Positions 26,705-40,098 are shown, counted from the stretch's first letter. The stretch is DNA of 64,000 nucleotides from Gorsachius magnificus (GCA_034008185.1 CM067082.1:105519311-105583310), one strand, 5' to 3'. A program made the numbers and translations. The notes: generated from the sequence alone by a model not told the origin.

Positions 26705-29090
26705 ATTTCCTGAATTTCACGTACTGTTCAAAAACTGGCACCTCCAGCCTCCTCTCATTATACTGAGACATTTTATCATTGTTAATGAATGTGGCATAGG
26801 TGCTATTCTTAGACAACCTTAGGAAACAACAAGGGTTTTGATCCAAAGATGGCTTGGACCAGTCCTTCTTACTTTGCTAAATCTGATGAGACCATATCGC
26901 AAAGTCTACAGTGTGTTTGGGGAATAAATGAGGTTTTATTGTATTGATTTTATTACTTTATTCATTTTAAAGGATAGAGCAGTTCCACAGCATCTTGGAA
27001 GTATTAGAGAACATATGAAGAAGTTGGTCTATAACAGATGATATTCCAGTTCATTATGAAGCAAGCATTCAATAATTAATAGTTACTTCAAGTGCCCACA
27101 ATATATTATAATCATGGTTGGATTCAATTACAAGAGACATAAAGGGGATTATTGTACTTTTTCTTCCCCTGATGGTATAATGAAGTGGAGGCAGTTGGGA
27201 TCCATAAATATTGGAGAACAGTCAAGTCGCTACATATATAACAGGAACTGCTTTTTCCAGCTGTCTGGATGTTTAGTGTCTTCCTTCTGCTTGAGCAATG
27301 ACTGTAACTAGGAACTGGTGAGAATACAGCTTCGTTAACACGGTGTGATTGCTTCTGATCCAGTAGAAACAGAGTTTCTCTTGGCAGCATAGTTGGGTGC
27401 CATGTTCCAGCATTAACTAGGTATTTCGTGGTGGTGCAACACGTGCCTTTCATCATGACACTGGACAGCTGCTTTGCAGACCTCAGGGTCCAAGTCCCAA
27501 AAGCAAGCGGGAGGTCAGTGACTTGCGAGAGGAGTGTTTTGCCCATTGCTCTGGGCCACAGTATTTCAATTGTAAGGATTTGCCCCTTCTGGCAGTGACC
27601 AGAAGGCCTGCGAGGAGGAAGAGGAGACCCAAGGAGCTGGTGAGTTCACTTAACTCTTCGATTTCCAGCAGAATCATGTCCTAAAGCTCCCATCCCAGCT
27701 GCCACAGAGAAACGTATTCTCCTGGGAAGAGGAGTCCTGGCTCATCTGGGTAACGCCGTGCCCCCCGGATTAGTATATTTGGGTGTTTGGTGATTAGGCA
27801 GCAGGGCTCGATGCAGTGATAACAACCAGCTTGACATCAGTAAAAGGCAAATGAAAATGAATGTCTCTGTGACCCAACAACCAAAGAAGAATATGGACAA
27901 TATGACTGGCCCTTTAGAATAGCTAATGGTTTATCATTGCTATGTCAGTTGTACCTATCTAATCCCGCTCCGCTGCGAATCAAGAGATAGAGAGCCACAG
28001 GAAAGCAAGGTCTGAGCAGAAGTGGATGATTCATCCTTGCTGCAGGCAAGCAGGGCTGCAGGAGGTGAAGGTCTTCTGTGTAAGTACTACAGGTGAGGTT
28101 GGCAAAAACAAGGTGGAAGAGAGTTGTGAATGTGTAGGTAGTTATAGATTGTGGATGGTACAGACTTAAGTGTATTAAGAATTGATTTTATATTTCTATT
28201 TTTGTCTCTCCTTTAAAAAAAAAAAATCATTCCATGTTCAGCATTCATTAGCTCATCTCATGGGGAGAGGAGCCCTTCCTTTGCTTTTAGTCCTTCTCAT
28301 CATCCACATTTTTGTAGGTAGCAGTCACTCTTGCAATCATGTCATACATTTCTTTTCCTTTTGCTCCTTTTTTTCTACCAGAACCCATTGACCATAAATT
28401 GATGATTTTGCCTAGCAGCCACTTTGTAGATGGGTTCTAAAGTCCTGGAAGAAGGAAAACTTGCAGCAAAAGAGTGTTTTGGTTAAATCTTTGCAATACA
28501 ATGTAGCTATTCTCTGGGTTGAATAACATTGCTTTCAGCATCAAAAAAATACTGAATGGAAAACCAAATGTGCTCTAAAGAAGTTGAAGCTTTTTTTTTA
28601 AAGGGCTACTGCCCAAGTATGTCATCCAGCAGAGGAAAGTTGGTAGCTGCATTGTTTTTTGTAAGACAGCTACCCAGACGGTGATGTGATACCTTTTATT
28701 GGGCTAACCAAAGTTAAAATTAGAACTGAGCAAATACATCCCAATGAGTAACAGAGTTAGTACATTTAACCTTTCTTGCTTTTCATTAAGATGAACTTTT
28801 TCAAACCTGGCTGCTGATTTTTGGCTTCCCGTTTGCAGGATGCCAGGAGAGGACCTGATTGCTAAGCCTGGTGAGCTTCCTGCCTTCAGCTTGACAACTT
28901 TAATTGCACAAGAATGAATAGGCACAAAAATACAGTCTGATCCTACTTGTTCAGGATTATTGCACTGTCCAGAAAAACAGTTTCTACAAATGCTCTTCGA
29001 CCCCTCTGTCATTGGAGATATCCAGCACACAAATCTGAGCCCTGAGCATTTAGCCGAGTTAGGCTTCTTAGGTGTCAAACCAGTGAGCAC

Positions 29091-29150
29091 ATCATAGAAT
29101 CGTCTAGGTTGGAAAAGACCTTTAAGATCATCAAGTCCCACATCCATCCC
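29091..29150 (-). mobile_element. CR1 LINE 3' tip, minus orientation
   Basis: ATCATAGAAT..TCTAGGTTGGAAAAGACCTTTAAGATCATCAAGTCC is the reverse complement of the CR1 3' terminus, with its TCATAGAAT end repeat. Only the last 50-60 bases are clear; similarity fades after the AAGTCC block. Confidence 0.88.
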
Positions 29151-32100
29151 TCTGTGGCTGAGCTGGGAAGTGAGTTCAGGCATTTACCTGTACGTTTGTT
29201 TATTTGGATTGCTATAGCAGAGCTGGGGGAGGCTTTGTGATAACATTTATGGAAATATGCATGCACTCTGATTTATTGTATAGAGGATTGCTACCAAATC
29301 ACTTCCACCTTGACTTCTGATTTGAAACTCATTCCTCTCTTTCTCTCTCGTCGTTGTCCTCACTACTATAAATTTTTGTTCACCAAGTTTAAAGACAAAT
29401 TTATTCCTTCTCTGTATCACTTTTACCCCTGTCGATAGCTACCTCTCCTTCGAAAGCAGGTGTGCAGTACTGCAAGTGAAGTGAGCGGCACAGCCGAGGT
29501 AAGCAGATCAAACCGCCTGTAAATAGCGAAGTTGTGTAACTCTCACTGATTCAGCATCCAGTGTGTGTGGCGGAGCAGTTTCCAAAATGGTAAACTTACT
29601 CACCAGAGTGGCCAGAGGATGTTTTTGTTCAGAAAAAAAAACCAAAAACCAAACCCCACAGCCAGAGGGTATAAGCAAAAGAAGCAGCCTTCTCCTTAAT
29701 TTCTTGGGCTTACTTCATTGTTACTCAGGGCTAGACTATTAAATCATGTGGCTTCTGTGGTGAGAAGACTGTGAGCTTGACTCCCAGCTAGGACAAACCG
29801 AAAATGGGGTAGTTGAGGCTCTCTGGCAGCATGCCTGAGCAGCCCCGGAGCCATGCACTAGCCCTTTTCCCCTTCTCCCCCTCTGCCCACACACCCACAG
29901 GCTCCTCTCTGCTCCTGAGCAGGGCAGAAGCTCAGTTTTACTTCTCAAGGGTAAATCTCCTGCTCCAGCACACGACTCCAGCAGAGGCTGCATCTGTGGT
30001 CGGGCTGCGCCAGCATCCCTCAAGACTTGCCACGGATTCCCCCAGCTCTGTGCCTCCGCCTGGCTCGTGTCAGAGGTGTCATCTGGCTCCCCCTTATATA
30101 TTTTCCACTCTTTGTAAACTATAGCACCAGGTGGTGCTTAGAAAATACTCATAAACCAGTATAATAGTTTTTTGCCTCTCCCTATAGGCTCTCATGTCTC
30201 TCTTCATCTTCCCTGTGTGCCTGCAGCGAATTTTTTGGGTTAATGTACCACATTGTCTCTGCTAGGCTTGGCTCAGTCCCTGTCCTTTCCCTCGCTAAGG
30301 CCTGCGTTGTCAAAACTAACTGATGGATTGTGCTAATTTTTTAGATACCCCAGTTAAACTCGAGGCTCGTGGCTCAGTCTGGGAACCCTGAAAGTGAGAC
30401 TCCAGATTTGGAGAATTTGGTTGCGGGTGAATAGAGCTATTGTTTGGCTGCTCCCATGCTCATACCTTTGCAATCCGGCTGGCTTCTGCCAGCTGTGAAA
30501 AAAATACCTAGTTTGCATTACACCTCTTCTAGGGGAAAACAAAGTATACCTTTCAGAGTCATCTTTTCTCCCTCGTTTCTTCTAGTTTGCATCATGTAAA
30601 TTCAAACTGTCTTGTCTTAATTGTTTTCTGCACTTGGGCCAGCAGCAGAAAGCCTGCAAAAATATGTGTGTTTTATCCTCTATGCGCTCCGCAGAAACAA
30701 CTTTACAAACCACAGAAACTATTTTAAAATAAATGGCCATTTTTTGAAATCCTATCGTTACAAAGCTGAGGCTTGATTGTTGTCCTCCGCGTGCTTCATA
30801 GCAGCAAAATTCCTGCATTTTGGGAATTATGCTCTCTATTCATCCAGTTGGAGTGGATCCAAAAGCAAAGCATGGAACCGTTGTGAGCACTGGCTCACAG
30901 TGTTCCTTTCCCTAATAGACGGCCTGTATTGTCGTTTTGTGGAACACTTGGATGTCAATTCGTCATCATTTGGAATGTGGGGATGATTTTTTATTTTTAA
31001 AGATGCACAGAAATTATCTTTAAGAAGTCCAGTTGCTTTCATTACTTCTGACACAATAGAACTGAAAGCAGCTCCACTGTGGGGCAGCGAAACCCTAAGT
31101 TCTGTGATGTATTATTTGATGGTTTTCTTTCTTATTATGAACATTTATGAAGGTAAACACATGCTTCAAAACAAGTCCATGTAAGAAAGTAATTGTGAAA
31201 GTTAAGAAATACCATCCCGGATGATCTCTTAGGGAAAGGTTGGGGTCTCCATCCTGCAGATGCTGCACGCCATGCATGTCCCAAGCAAGCCATCCGAGCA
31301 ACGCCAGCGGCCAGACAAGTCACGCAGCTTGCTTGGTGTGCTCCGTGGGAAGTACAGGGGCAGTCTCGTGCCTTTTCTCAGAAGGTTTCCAGTTGGGCTT
31401 TTGGGTTTGTTTCTGTCTATCTTCCACAAAATCACTGGCTCCCAAGGAAAGCCTGGGAGACCCTAGGCACTGACAGCTGCTTAGCTGAGTTTGTGGATTA
31501 ATTTAAGTCCGGTGCCAGTTTGAATGCGAAGGCTAACTAAATAGGTTGCAACGGGGTGGACAGTCCTTGGCTGCTTCTGGGACCATGATTGCATCCCCCC
31601 CAGGCCAGAGGTGTGGCTGTCCGTGTGCACAGCACTCAGTGCTGCCACTTTCAGAGGGCAATGCACCCAAATTCCTCCTCCTGGTGGCCCCAGGAGATGC
31701 ACCCCCTTGGGAGAAGAGACCTGTTCCTTGGGTAACCCAATGCAGAGTGAACACAGGGGCACCCCGATGCTGCAGTCGCCCTGCTTTTGAATGGCCTTAT
31801 CCTGGCTGCAACAGGCGCCTACAGGAGGGCCTTCTGCCCACGATGCAATTATTCTTAGTGGCTTCATCAGGGTTACTCTGATGCATGGATGTTTCCCAGG
31901 GAAGGGTCTAAATTAAGTGGTCTATGAGCACAGTGAGCAGTTTCCAAAGTACTTCCAGCACTGTAATGTTCTTTTTGTTTAACAGTCACTATCTTATTTA
32001 TTATCGGACTTCCATACCGATACAAACTATACTACAGCCGTAGAGACTGACTTCGATTTGATTTAAAGAATATCAAAGCAGATTTGATCAAAACCTAACA

Positions 32101-33284
32101 ATATTAAAACCAGTTAGAATTTTAAGTGACTTGGTGAAGAGGCAGCTCTGTGTCGTTTTTCAAACTAGCTTAATTAAACCCCCAAATCCCCAAAGCCACA
32201 AATTCTGTTCTGAAAATAGTTTATCACCAACCAGCCTCTCACCAGACATCGTTTTTGTATGTCAGATACCTGCCAGCCACTACCTTGAGGCTTCAGAGTC
32301 TATGTTTAAAGAGACCTAAAATAAATAGCGTACATCACATGTAAATGCATATTTAAAATTCTGTGAAGCCTTAAAACTGTTGATTAATTGTTTTCTCTGG
32401 TCACAAATAATTCAGCTGACTCTCCTGGGTGTAACCTGCTAATATATGCAAGACACGTGACTGATACTTTCCCAAAGTAAATGGTATTCCCTGTCTCTGT
32501 TCACCTCGTGCTTTTAAACGATGTATTTAGAGGTACGCTACTGTTGGAGAGCTTGGGGATTTGGCAGAAACCCCCTGCGGATCTGTGGAATGACACGGAA
32601 AGCCCACCTCTGGCACATTTAATGACTCTCTCGTCTCCTCTTGAAAGAGCCTTAGATAGCTGAGAGGCAGGTAGATGAATTATGCTGCCTTCTGGAAGTA
32701 CGTTTTTTCTCTTGCCCGAATGGCTCTGTGTTTTCTTTCTGGTGAGGGTCTGAGCTTAATCTGACCTGGGTGAATCAGTAGCAAAATGAGCTGGGTTTTT
32801 AAAGAAATTTCTACTTTGATGTTGCTAGTATGCTTGCTTATTTCTGCTTTTTGTCTGTACTCTTGTCTACTTTGGGGTTTAAGCATGTGCAGAATAGCCA
32901 GGGTTTAACTAGTCAGTCAGGTTGGTGGGCAGTTCAGCATAACTACGAAATCTTGTAATATTGTTGCATTGATAATGGCTATATTACTCATTATGAAACT
33001 ACATAACTAGCAGAAGTTCCAACAGATCACTGCAGGATTACCCTGATTTGCTCGTGTATGTTATCTGAGCATATCCTGATGGTTGGAGCTGAAAAAGACT
33101 GCTTGTGGTTGTCAGTTTGTTGCTCTTCATTTGTGTGGCACTGTCAGTCGGTAGGTATTGCGGTACTGTCAGTCAGATCAGGTATTAACGCTAATCAAGC
33201 GTGCTTTGTTTAAATCAGAAGCCAAGAAGAAATAATAGGGAGGCTTTCTTACCTATACCGGCTGTAATGTTGCACAGCCAATTT

Positions 33285-33349
33285 TAAACAACAAAAAAAA
33301 CCAAACAAAAAAAAATAAAAAAACCCTCAAACACTTAAAAAAAAAAAAA
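33285..33349. repeat. A-rich low-complexity tract
   Basis: Runs of seven to thirteen A separated by CC, C, T or CCTC, ending in A13 at about 33337-33349. No retroposed body was recognised on either side. Confidence 0.9.
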
Positions 33350-34101
33350 GTGATTCTTACATTTGTATCTGGAAAACAACAACAGGTAGGAGTTTTTTGT
33401 AAAACTTGTGTTTTGCTTCCAGATGACGTAAGGCATGCTCTACTACTTGCAGGGACAGACAAAGCGCATGTCCCGTGCAGCTAAAGCCAGATGAGCAAAA
33501 AGAAAAAAAAAAAATCACCTTCTGTGGACAAACCGAGAAAGCATTTTGCTGCTGTCGGATCAAGCCATGGGCGCACACGGATTAGATTGCTATAACCAGA
33601 TCCGCAGTTCTTCTGGGGTCCCCCAGCACTGCCACCTGCCAGCAGCTGCACCGCACAGCAGCACGTCTTGTTTCGCCTCCCATTGTCGACAAGCTGTAAG
33701 TTTTTATTATAGACGACTTAAAATTAATGGCCCTTGGTTCTCCTCTCGCTCACTTGAGTGTGAATGAGGGCACCCGTGTGAAGGAGGGGAGGCTCCGACC
33801 TGACGCTTTTCATTCCTCAAACCTCGCCTCTTGAGTTTTTAAGCCTGCAGTTGTCATTAAAAAAAAAAAAAGTCCTGGGAGAAATTCTGCTCTGAAACAA
33901 GACCAGCAGCAGGAGGAATGAACTCAGGGGGCAGAGTCTCAGTAGGTGAAGCAATGATCTTATAGGATGCGTGCCATTGGAAACTTGTCTTTCAGCAAAA
34001 ATGCACCTCTTTGCCTTTCTGTGCTCAGTAGAGACAGCTGCTTTTGAACTGGATACTGACTGGAGGGAAAAATCTTCTGTCAAAATAAACATGTCTTTTG
34101 T

Positions 34102-34115
34102 GGGGGGGGGGGGGG
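34102..34115. repeat. G14 homopolymer
   Basis: Fourteen consecutive G, followed by CGCAGGGGG and further G runs. It has quadruplex potential and its length is prone to sequencing error. Confidence 0.95.
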
Positions 34116-34609
34116 CGCAGGGGGAAACAGGGTGACAGGGGGGATCAAGAATTTCTGTGCCTGTGGAGCGGCTGTCCATAGTACAGAGAGGGTCCATCCC
34201 CATCTGCAAATATCAATCTTCCATTTTATAAAATGTTTCTTGAGTACTGCTTGTTTATTGCATTTATTAGCTAGTATAGCAGCCAGGCGAAATGCGGGGT
34301 TGGGTTTCTCTCACAAATCAAAAACAAAGTACCACCTCATGTATGTCACTCTTCATGTGATTTCACTAGCTCTTACCCTTTATCAGAGACAGCAGATGTT
34401 CAAGGGTAAACCTAACATGAAACCACATAGCTCACACAAAATAATTTTTATTATCTCTGGAAGACAAACTATTTACAGCAGCGAAGTAACAGAAAGGAGT
34501 ACGAGCACATGCCTGTGCCTCCTGAGTTGCTTCTGCTGGGCATCCCAGGGTTAAGATGGCGTCAGCATTTCTGTTATAATTTACTTTGTTTTTGTTGTTT
34601 TAGCATATT

Positions 34610-34639
34610 CGATATGGACTACTAAAGCAGTCCATATCG
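34610..34639. repeat. Perfect inverted repeat, 11-bp arms
   Basis: CGATATGGACT (34610-34620) and AGTCCATATCG (34629-34639) are exact reverse complements around the eight-base loop ACTAAAGC. The stem is too short for a microRNA precursor. It could be a dyad protein-binding site or the residue of a small palindromic element. It lies 5.5 kb upstream of the BMPER start. Confidence 0.9.
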
Positions 34640-36899
34640 GAGCGATATTTTCTGCTGCATACGAGTATTTTTCAGTTTGAGGTACTGGTGGCATTTATAT
34701 CCAATTTAGTTTCTGCTCTGTTCGTTTGGTTTGTGTTTCTTCAGGTACAGATGATGAGGATTGTTCTGAAGACACTTGCAGTCAGAAACTTCCTTTTGTA
34801 AGGCTAACTTTTTTGAGTTCTTAGAAAATACAATTTAAACAGTAGAAGGATGCAAGTTTGACCGTGCCAGGACATTCTATGTTAATAAACTTTTAAATGT
34901 TACTCATTGTCTTTATCTTGCCACAAATAAATTAAATGCTTTGCATGTTCCAGGGGTTTATGGAAAACTGTCAAAATTATGAGTTGTTTGATAAAATTTA
35001 TAAACATTTATTCGAGTAAGTCTCACTGTGACTTTTAGATATGTTCTTGTACTTTCCTTTTATTTAAGGACTCAGACCATCTGCCATTTTTAATCCTGTT
35101 ACAGTTTTAAAACCTCATAATGTGGTCTCCAGACCTCATTTACATCCATTTAGTTTTCTGAATATTTTGCAGCAGGGGAGCTTTGTCAGGAGCACCTCTT
35201 TGATATACTCAGACCGGTCCCAAGGTTCATTAACACTGTCTCCTGGAGGAAAAGTGGCCATGCAAGAAATACTCTTTGCTTGCGATGGTAGATACTCTTA
35301 ACTTTACAACGTGATTAAGCACAGAAGTGAATGAACATGTTTAAGCATTTGAGGGGCTGCAGCCCAGCTCAGTACGACTGAACTGTGAAGACCCGATCAG
35401 CCGCCAAAGGATGAACAGGAGAGTAACTCCCATCCCCTCTCCTGCATGAAAGCGCGATGTCTGCATCACGGTTCTGAGTTACAATGGAGCTTCCCCAATC
35501 GCTGTGTGCTGATGCACCATGGTAATAAAATACCTTCCCGAATTACAGGTGTCTCTGCAAGAATTTGCAGGGTTGAAGATTATCAGACCCATGCCTCCAA
35601 CTACAGCAAATGTGTGTGACCTTCTTTTTGACTGTGTAAGTTATTGGATTGAGAGTTCTTTATCTTTAGTAAAATTTTAATGATAAGAGAAATGTGTAAG
35701 CTCAGTCTGATATGCAAACCACCTTCAGTGCCTTGTAAATGCACGGTCATTTAGCAAAACAGAACTGGAAACGGTGCGTTCTGCCAGTTTGCATAGCCTT
35801 CAATACAGTGTTTATGAGAGACATATTTTCTTTATTTTGAGAAGTCGCATAAATACAAAGAAACTGTGTTAAAATAATGCATAGCAAGATAAAAGTAATA
35901 AAAGCAGGGACGCTCCCAGCACTGATGCAGACGCACTCCTATGTAGCATGTTTATTGCACGCCGTCTTGCAGGATAAGAGACCCTTAGGAAGACCTATGC
36001 CCAAGACCTGGAAGAGTGAATTTCCCAAACAAAAGAAAATACATGTGAATTCTAGCAATTCAGTGCCTTCCTCCACTTCTGGAAGAATTCTCTGGCCCAT
36101 GAAGAATGGTCCTTCTAGCGATTTTGACTTGCCAGTAAAGCAGATAATGAAGAAGAAAGATGTGAACGTGATCACTGTCGTCTTCGCTGTTACTATTGTT
36201 AACCATAAAGCTTTTTTAGGTTGGGGTTTTTTTTCTTTTTAGGTGGGTGCTGAGTTGAACCTTTATTGCAACCAGCTAATGACTGACATTGTTTTATGGC
36301 TGACTGCTGGGAAAGCATCCCTGGAGAAGGAGCTGAATTACATACAAAGTGGTATTTGTGAACAGCTACCGCTGGGTGAGCCCAGGCTGACCACTAACCA
36401 GAGCTGACGAACGTATCCTTTCAGTAACAACTGATACCATGTAATGCCAGTACAAAAGAGGTAAGGGTTTTGATGACATGACTTCTGTTTTAACTGCTGA
36501 TATACAACCCAGTCTCTGCGCATATCCAATAGCAGGACGCAGTTTTCAGTGTGACCCTCTGATTTTGCCAAAATTACCGCAGCTTTGAATGTTGCTTGGA
36601 AAAATAAGTACCTCTTCAAACAGGGATGCAAAAGGGAAAAAAAAACCCAACCCTTGAAACTGTACTTACTGTGGTGTTGCAACTAGAAAGGATGCTGACC
36701 TCTGGTAATGTAGACTTGGGAGATAGGGTAAGGGAGAGGTAAAAAGCTGAGACAAACCCCATACCTGTAGCAGTGAATGGGTGAAACTAAGGTGGGAGGA
36801 TGAAGATGGCCTATTTCCCTCCCAGGCTGGGTTTTACTTTATGAGGGAGTTAAATAAGAAAGTGATCTTCCTCCGTGACATGTCACCATTATCAGTATG

Positions 36900-37055
36900 G
36901 GGAAGAAGTGGTCGAGTCCCCGTCCCTGGAGGTATTTAAAAGACGGGTAGACAAGGTGCTTAGGGACATGGTTTAGTGGTGGGATGGCAGGGTTAGGTTA
37001 ACGGTTGGACTGGATAATCTGAAAGGTCTTTTCCAACCTAAACAATTCTATGATA
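36900..37055 (+). mobile_element. CR1 LINE 3' end, plus orientation
   Basis: Contains the familiar avian CR1 tail in order: GTCGAGTCCCCGTCCCTGGA, a TTTAAAAGACGGGTAGAC block, TTAGGGACATGGTTTAGTGG, and finally GGTCTTTTCCAACC..AA..ATTCTATGATAAAA. It is a 5'-truncated copy of about 150 bases, as nearly all bird CR1 insertions are. It looks little diverged, so it is a relatively young insertion. Confidence 0.93.
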
Positions 37056-39714
37056 AAAAGCAGAGGTTGCTGCTAAAAACGAGCGTCTCCCTTCTTCCCC
37101 GATGAGAGGGGATATAGGGAACCAGGGCATCGGTAGGCTCAGAGGGAGCACAAGTCCTCAGCAGGCTCTTCTACTGGGCAGCTGACAGTCTGTGGAAGTG
37201 TGGTGTAGGCATGGTTCAGGGAGGCATAGAGTCCCATCTCAGCAGGTGTTTCAAACAATGGAGATGAGCAAATTCCTCACCCCAACACTGGTACTACTAT
37301 GAAAGAGGCATGGACCCAATGAGCTCACCCCCTGGACAGTAGTTTCATCCTGCAGGTGTAGTTTCAGAGGTAAATTTTAGGCCTAATCAACGTGTTGAAG
37401 CTGCTTTAGTGATGATGGTACTTTTTTTTGTTGTTGGCTTTTTTTTTTCCCATGGGAAATGTAAAACTGTGTAACAAATCTGTGTGTATTGCTCTGTAAC
37501 TGCCCTGCCTTAGGTATGATTTCATTACATGTTCTTGTTAACTAAATGAGTTATGGCAGGGATTGAGTGTGAAGTTCAGCTGCTGTTGCCTCCTGTCTTC
37601 ATTTTATAAAGGAGATGAAACTTTCTGCATTTTCAGACTATTTTAGCAAGTTCCCTGCTGTTATGTGGATGCCTGAAATGTTATTTGATGCCCTCATGGT
37701 GATTTGTATGTTTCTCACACCGGGTGATGTTAATATTTAATGAATTTTAGACTATCACGAAGAGAAGATTCAATGCACGCAATGATATAAGTACTCTCCT
37801 GTGGTAGTTGTCACTTAAGAAATTATTAGGGTAGGGTTTGGGGTTTTTTTTCCTACGGCTATTGCTTTAGAAGGGCTGTGGCTGCACTGGAATTAGAAAA
37901 GGGAAACATAGCCACTGATTACAGATAGAGAAGTAAGAAAAAGCCAGTTTGCCAAAAGATTCAGTACATCTTTCCAATGGAAAAAACATTTGGACATGTG
38001 AAAAGCTCTTCTGGAGTAGTGCGTAATAATACATACCTCTCCAGACCCATCTATGTTTAAAATGCAGGGAATCATGAAGATGACATTTCCCAGAAAAAAA
38101 CACATCCAGATTACACGTGTTATATTTATGTACTGAGCTTTTTATGTATTCTACGTGACAGGGAGCAAATTTTGTATCCCACTTGTATATTTAGGGAATA
38201 TAAAACCTTCTAATGGCATGGATCATATTTGCCTATGCAGCTTCAACCTGTAGAGACTGATGCCGGGAGATAAGAAAAAAGTAGGATTTCTTTTCTCGTA
38301 GAGAGGGATTTTGCTAGTGATGTCGATGAGTTTACCAATGTCAGTTTTCCGTAGTCCCTATCATAGGTGCAATTTTAGCTATTTTAGGACTTCTGCTTCC
38401 TACCCTAAAGGCAGGCGACAAACTATGTTGGAAATGAGGTGTACACATCTTACTTTTTAGAACAAAGATGCCGGCTTTCCAGAGGTCTTGGCTTTTTGGG
38501 TTTTGTTCTTAAAATGAACATTTTAAGATTGTCTTACAACTTACTGGGAGGGGAGAAGTATTTAGAGGAGTCCTGTACATGTGTATCAGCCTGCCACGCA
38601 CTTGATTTGCCCTTACCGTAAGCTTTTTTTGAAATAGCAGCTCACATCCATCCACCCCCCACCCATCTCTGAAGAAGGAAAATATGAACGGGTGTAAATC
38701 TGAAAACATTTTTCAGCTTGTCGTCGGACTGGTTTATTTGAGAGAGCGTTCATCTCCCCCAAAGGAAACATCACGGTTTGAAGGGAAACGATTTGTGAAA
38801 CAGGCTTGGGAAGATCCGCCACAGAAAAAACCTCCTGCCACGCACCGCAAGTGTCATCCCGTCCCGGCCGGACACGCGTGTCGGTGTGTGCAAAAGCTCG
38901 GTTTCGGGGGTGGCTGTAGCTCATATCCTCTGTCTTTACGCCTAAGGCAGCAAAGCGTGGACCTGCAAAGGGAGAGGGTTTCAGGAGGAGCCGCAGCGGC
39001 TGCAGCCCACCGGGGTCCGAGGGACCGGCACGGCAGGTCAGGCTCCGGGAGGGAGAGCGCGGCCCCGGCAGCTGCCGCCCCGCCGCTCCCAGGCCCCTCG
39101 GGCGGGGAGGCGGGGTGAGCCCAAACCCCGCCGAGCCCCCGGCTGCCCCGATGGGGAGCGGCAGCCCCGGGGCTGGGCGGGGAGGACCGGAGAAAGCAGC
39201 CCCTTCGGGGGGCAGCGGCCCGGGGAAGGGGCCGGCTACCGGCTGCGGGACTTTGTGCTGCGGCTGCCGCGAGAGAGGGGGCAGCACCGGGGACGCAGGG
39301 GAGGCGGGCGGGGATTTCGGCGGCCCCGGCCGGGCGGGCAGCCGGGGAGCGGAGCCCCGCCGCCGCGGCGTTCCCCGCGGGCAGCCTCCGCCGCGTCCCG
39401 TCCCCCCCGCCCCCGGCTCTCACCTCCTTCCCGCTCCCCGCCGGCCGGTGAAACCCGCCCGCAAGCGCCAGCGGCCCCGGCACAAGCCGGGCTGCGGAGC
39501 CGGGGATGAGCCCGCCGGAGGCGGCCGGCACCGCCGCGCTCTGCCCAGGTACCGGGGTTCGCGCCGCACCGGACCCGTCCGAGGATCCACGTCTCCTCCT
39601 CCCCTCCTGCTCCTCCTTCACCTTTCCCTCCTCTTCTCCGCGATCCTCTCCCTTTCCCGCCGCCCCACCCGCCGAGCGGCCGCGGGCGCAGCCCCCCGAC
39701 GCCGCGGCCGGCCC

Positions 39715-39900
39715 GGGCGGTGCTCGGCGGGGCCGGGGGAGGGAGTGGCCGGGCTGGGGGAAGTGTGGCCGGGGGGGGGGAGGCACGGGGGCCGGGGGGT
39801 GCCGGAGGAGGGACTATGGGGAGAGGAAGGTATAAGAAGGGATGCGGGCCGGGGAGGGGGGTGATGGAAAGAGGGGGTGCGGGGCCGAGGGGCAGGCGCT
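39715..39900 (+). promoter_or_regulatory. G-run cluster with G-quadruplex potential
   Basis: The + strand holds many closely spaced runs of three or more G, including a ten-base run at about 39771-39780 and repeated GGGG blocks up to 39850. Four or more G3 tracts with short loops occur several times, which is the standard motif for intramolecular quadruplexes. It lies directly upstream of and around the TATA-like element, so it could affect initiation and is also prone to sequencing dropout. Confidence 0.55.
39831..39836 (+). promoter_or_regulatory. TATA-like element in BMPER CpG island
   Basis: TATAAG occurs in an otherwise G-rich context about 270 bases before the ATG at 40099. If used, transcription would begin near 39860 and give a 5' UTR of roughly 240 bases. 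CpG-island promoters often lack TATA boxes, so this may be fortuitous. No initiator could be confirmed. Confidence 0.3.
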
Positions 39901-40098
39901 GACAGCTGCTTTCCCCCGCACCCGCAGTCCCCTCCCCCGGTGCCGCCGTGGGGTGGGACTCCCCGGCGGGCCACTGTCTCCCGTCCTGCTCCCCACGCCC
40001 CCGCCGCTGCCCGGCGCCGGGGGTCGGTGCTGGGGCGGCCGGGCGTGCCGGGGGCGGCTGGGCTCCGGCCCGGCCCCGGGCGCGGCACCCCCGGGACG

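Larger units (their letters stand above)
21566..38829. other. Intergenic DNA upstream of BMPER
   Basis: No coding exon recognised. Contents seen: two CR1 3' ends (29.1 kb, minus; 36.9 kb, plus), a TTA microsatellite at 26.68 kb, an A-rich tract at 33.29 kb, a 14-base G run at 34.10 kb, a perfect short inverted repeat at 34.61 kb and a moderately GC-rich stretch at 31.2-31.9 kb. Regulatory elements for BMPER probably lie here but cannot be located from one sequence. Confidence 0.6.

Noticed and set aside
34132..34554. 140-codon plus-strand ORF upstream of BMPER
   Set aside because: No domain or signal; it overlaps an unrelated ORF on the other strand; chance.
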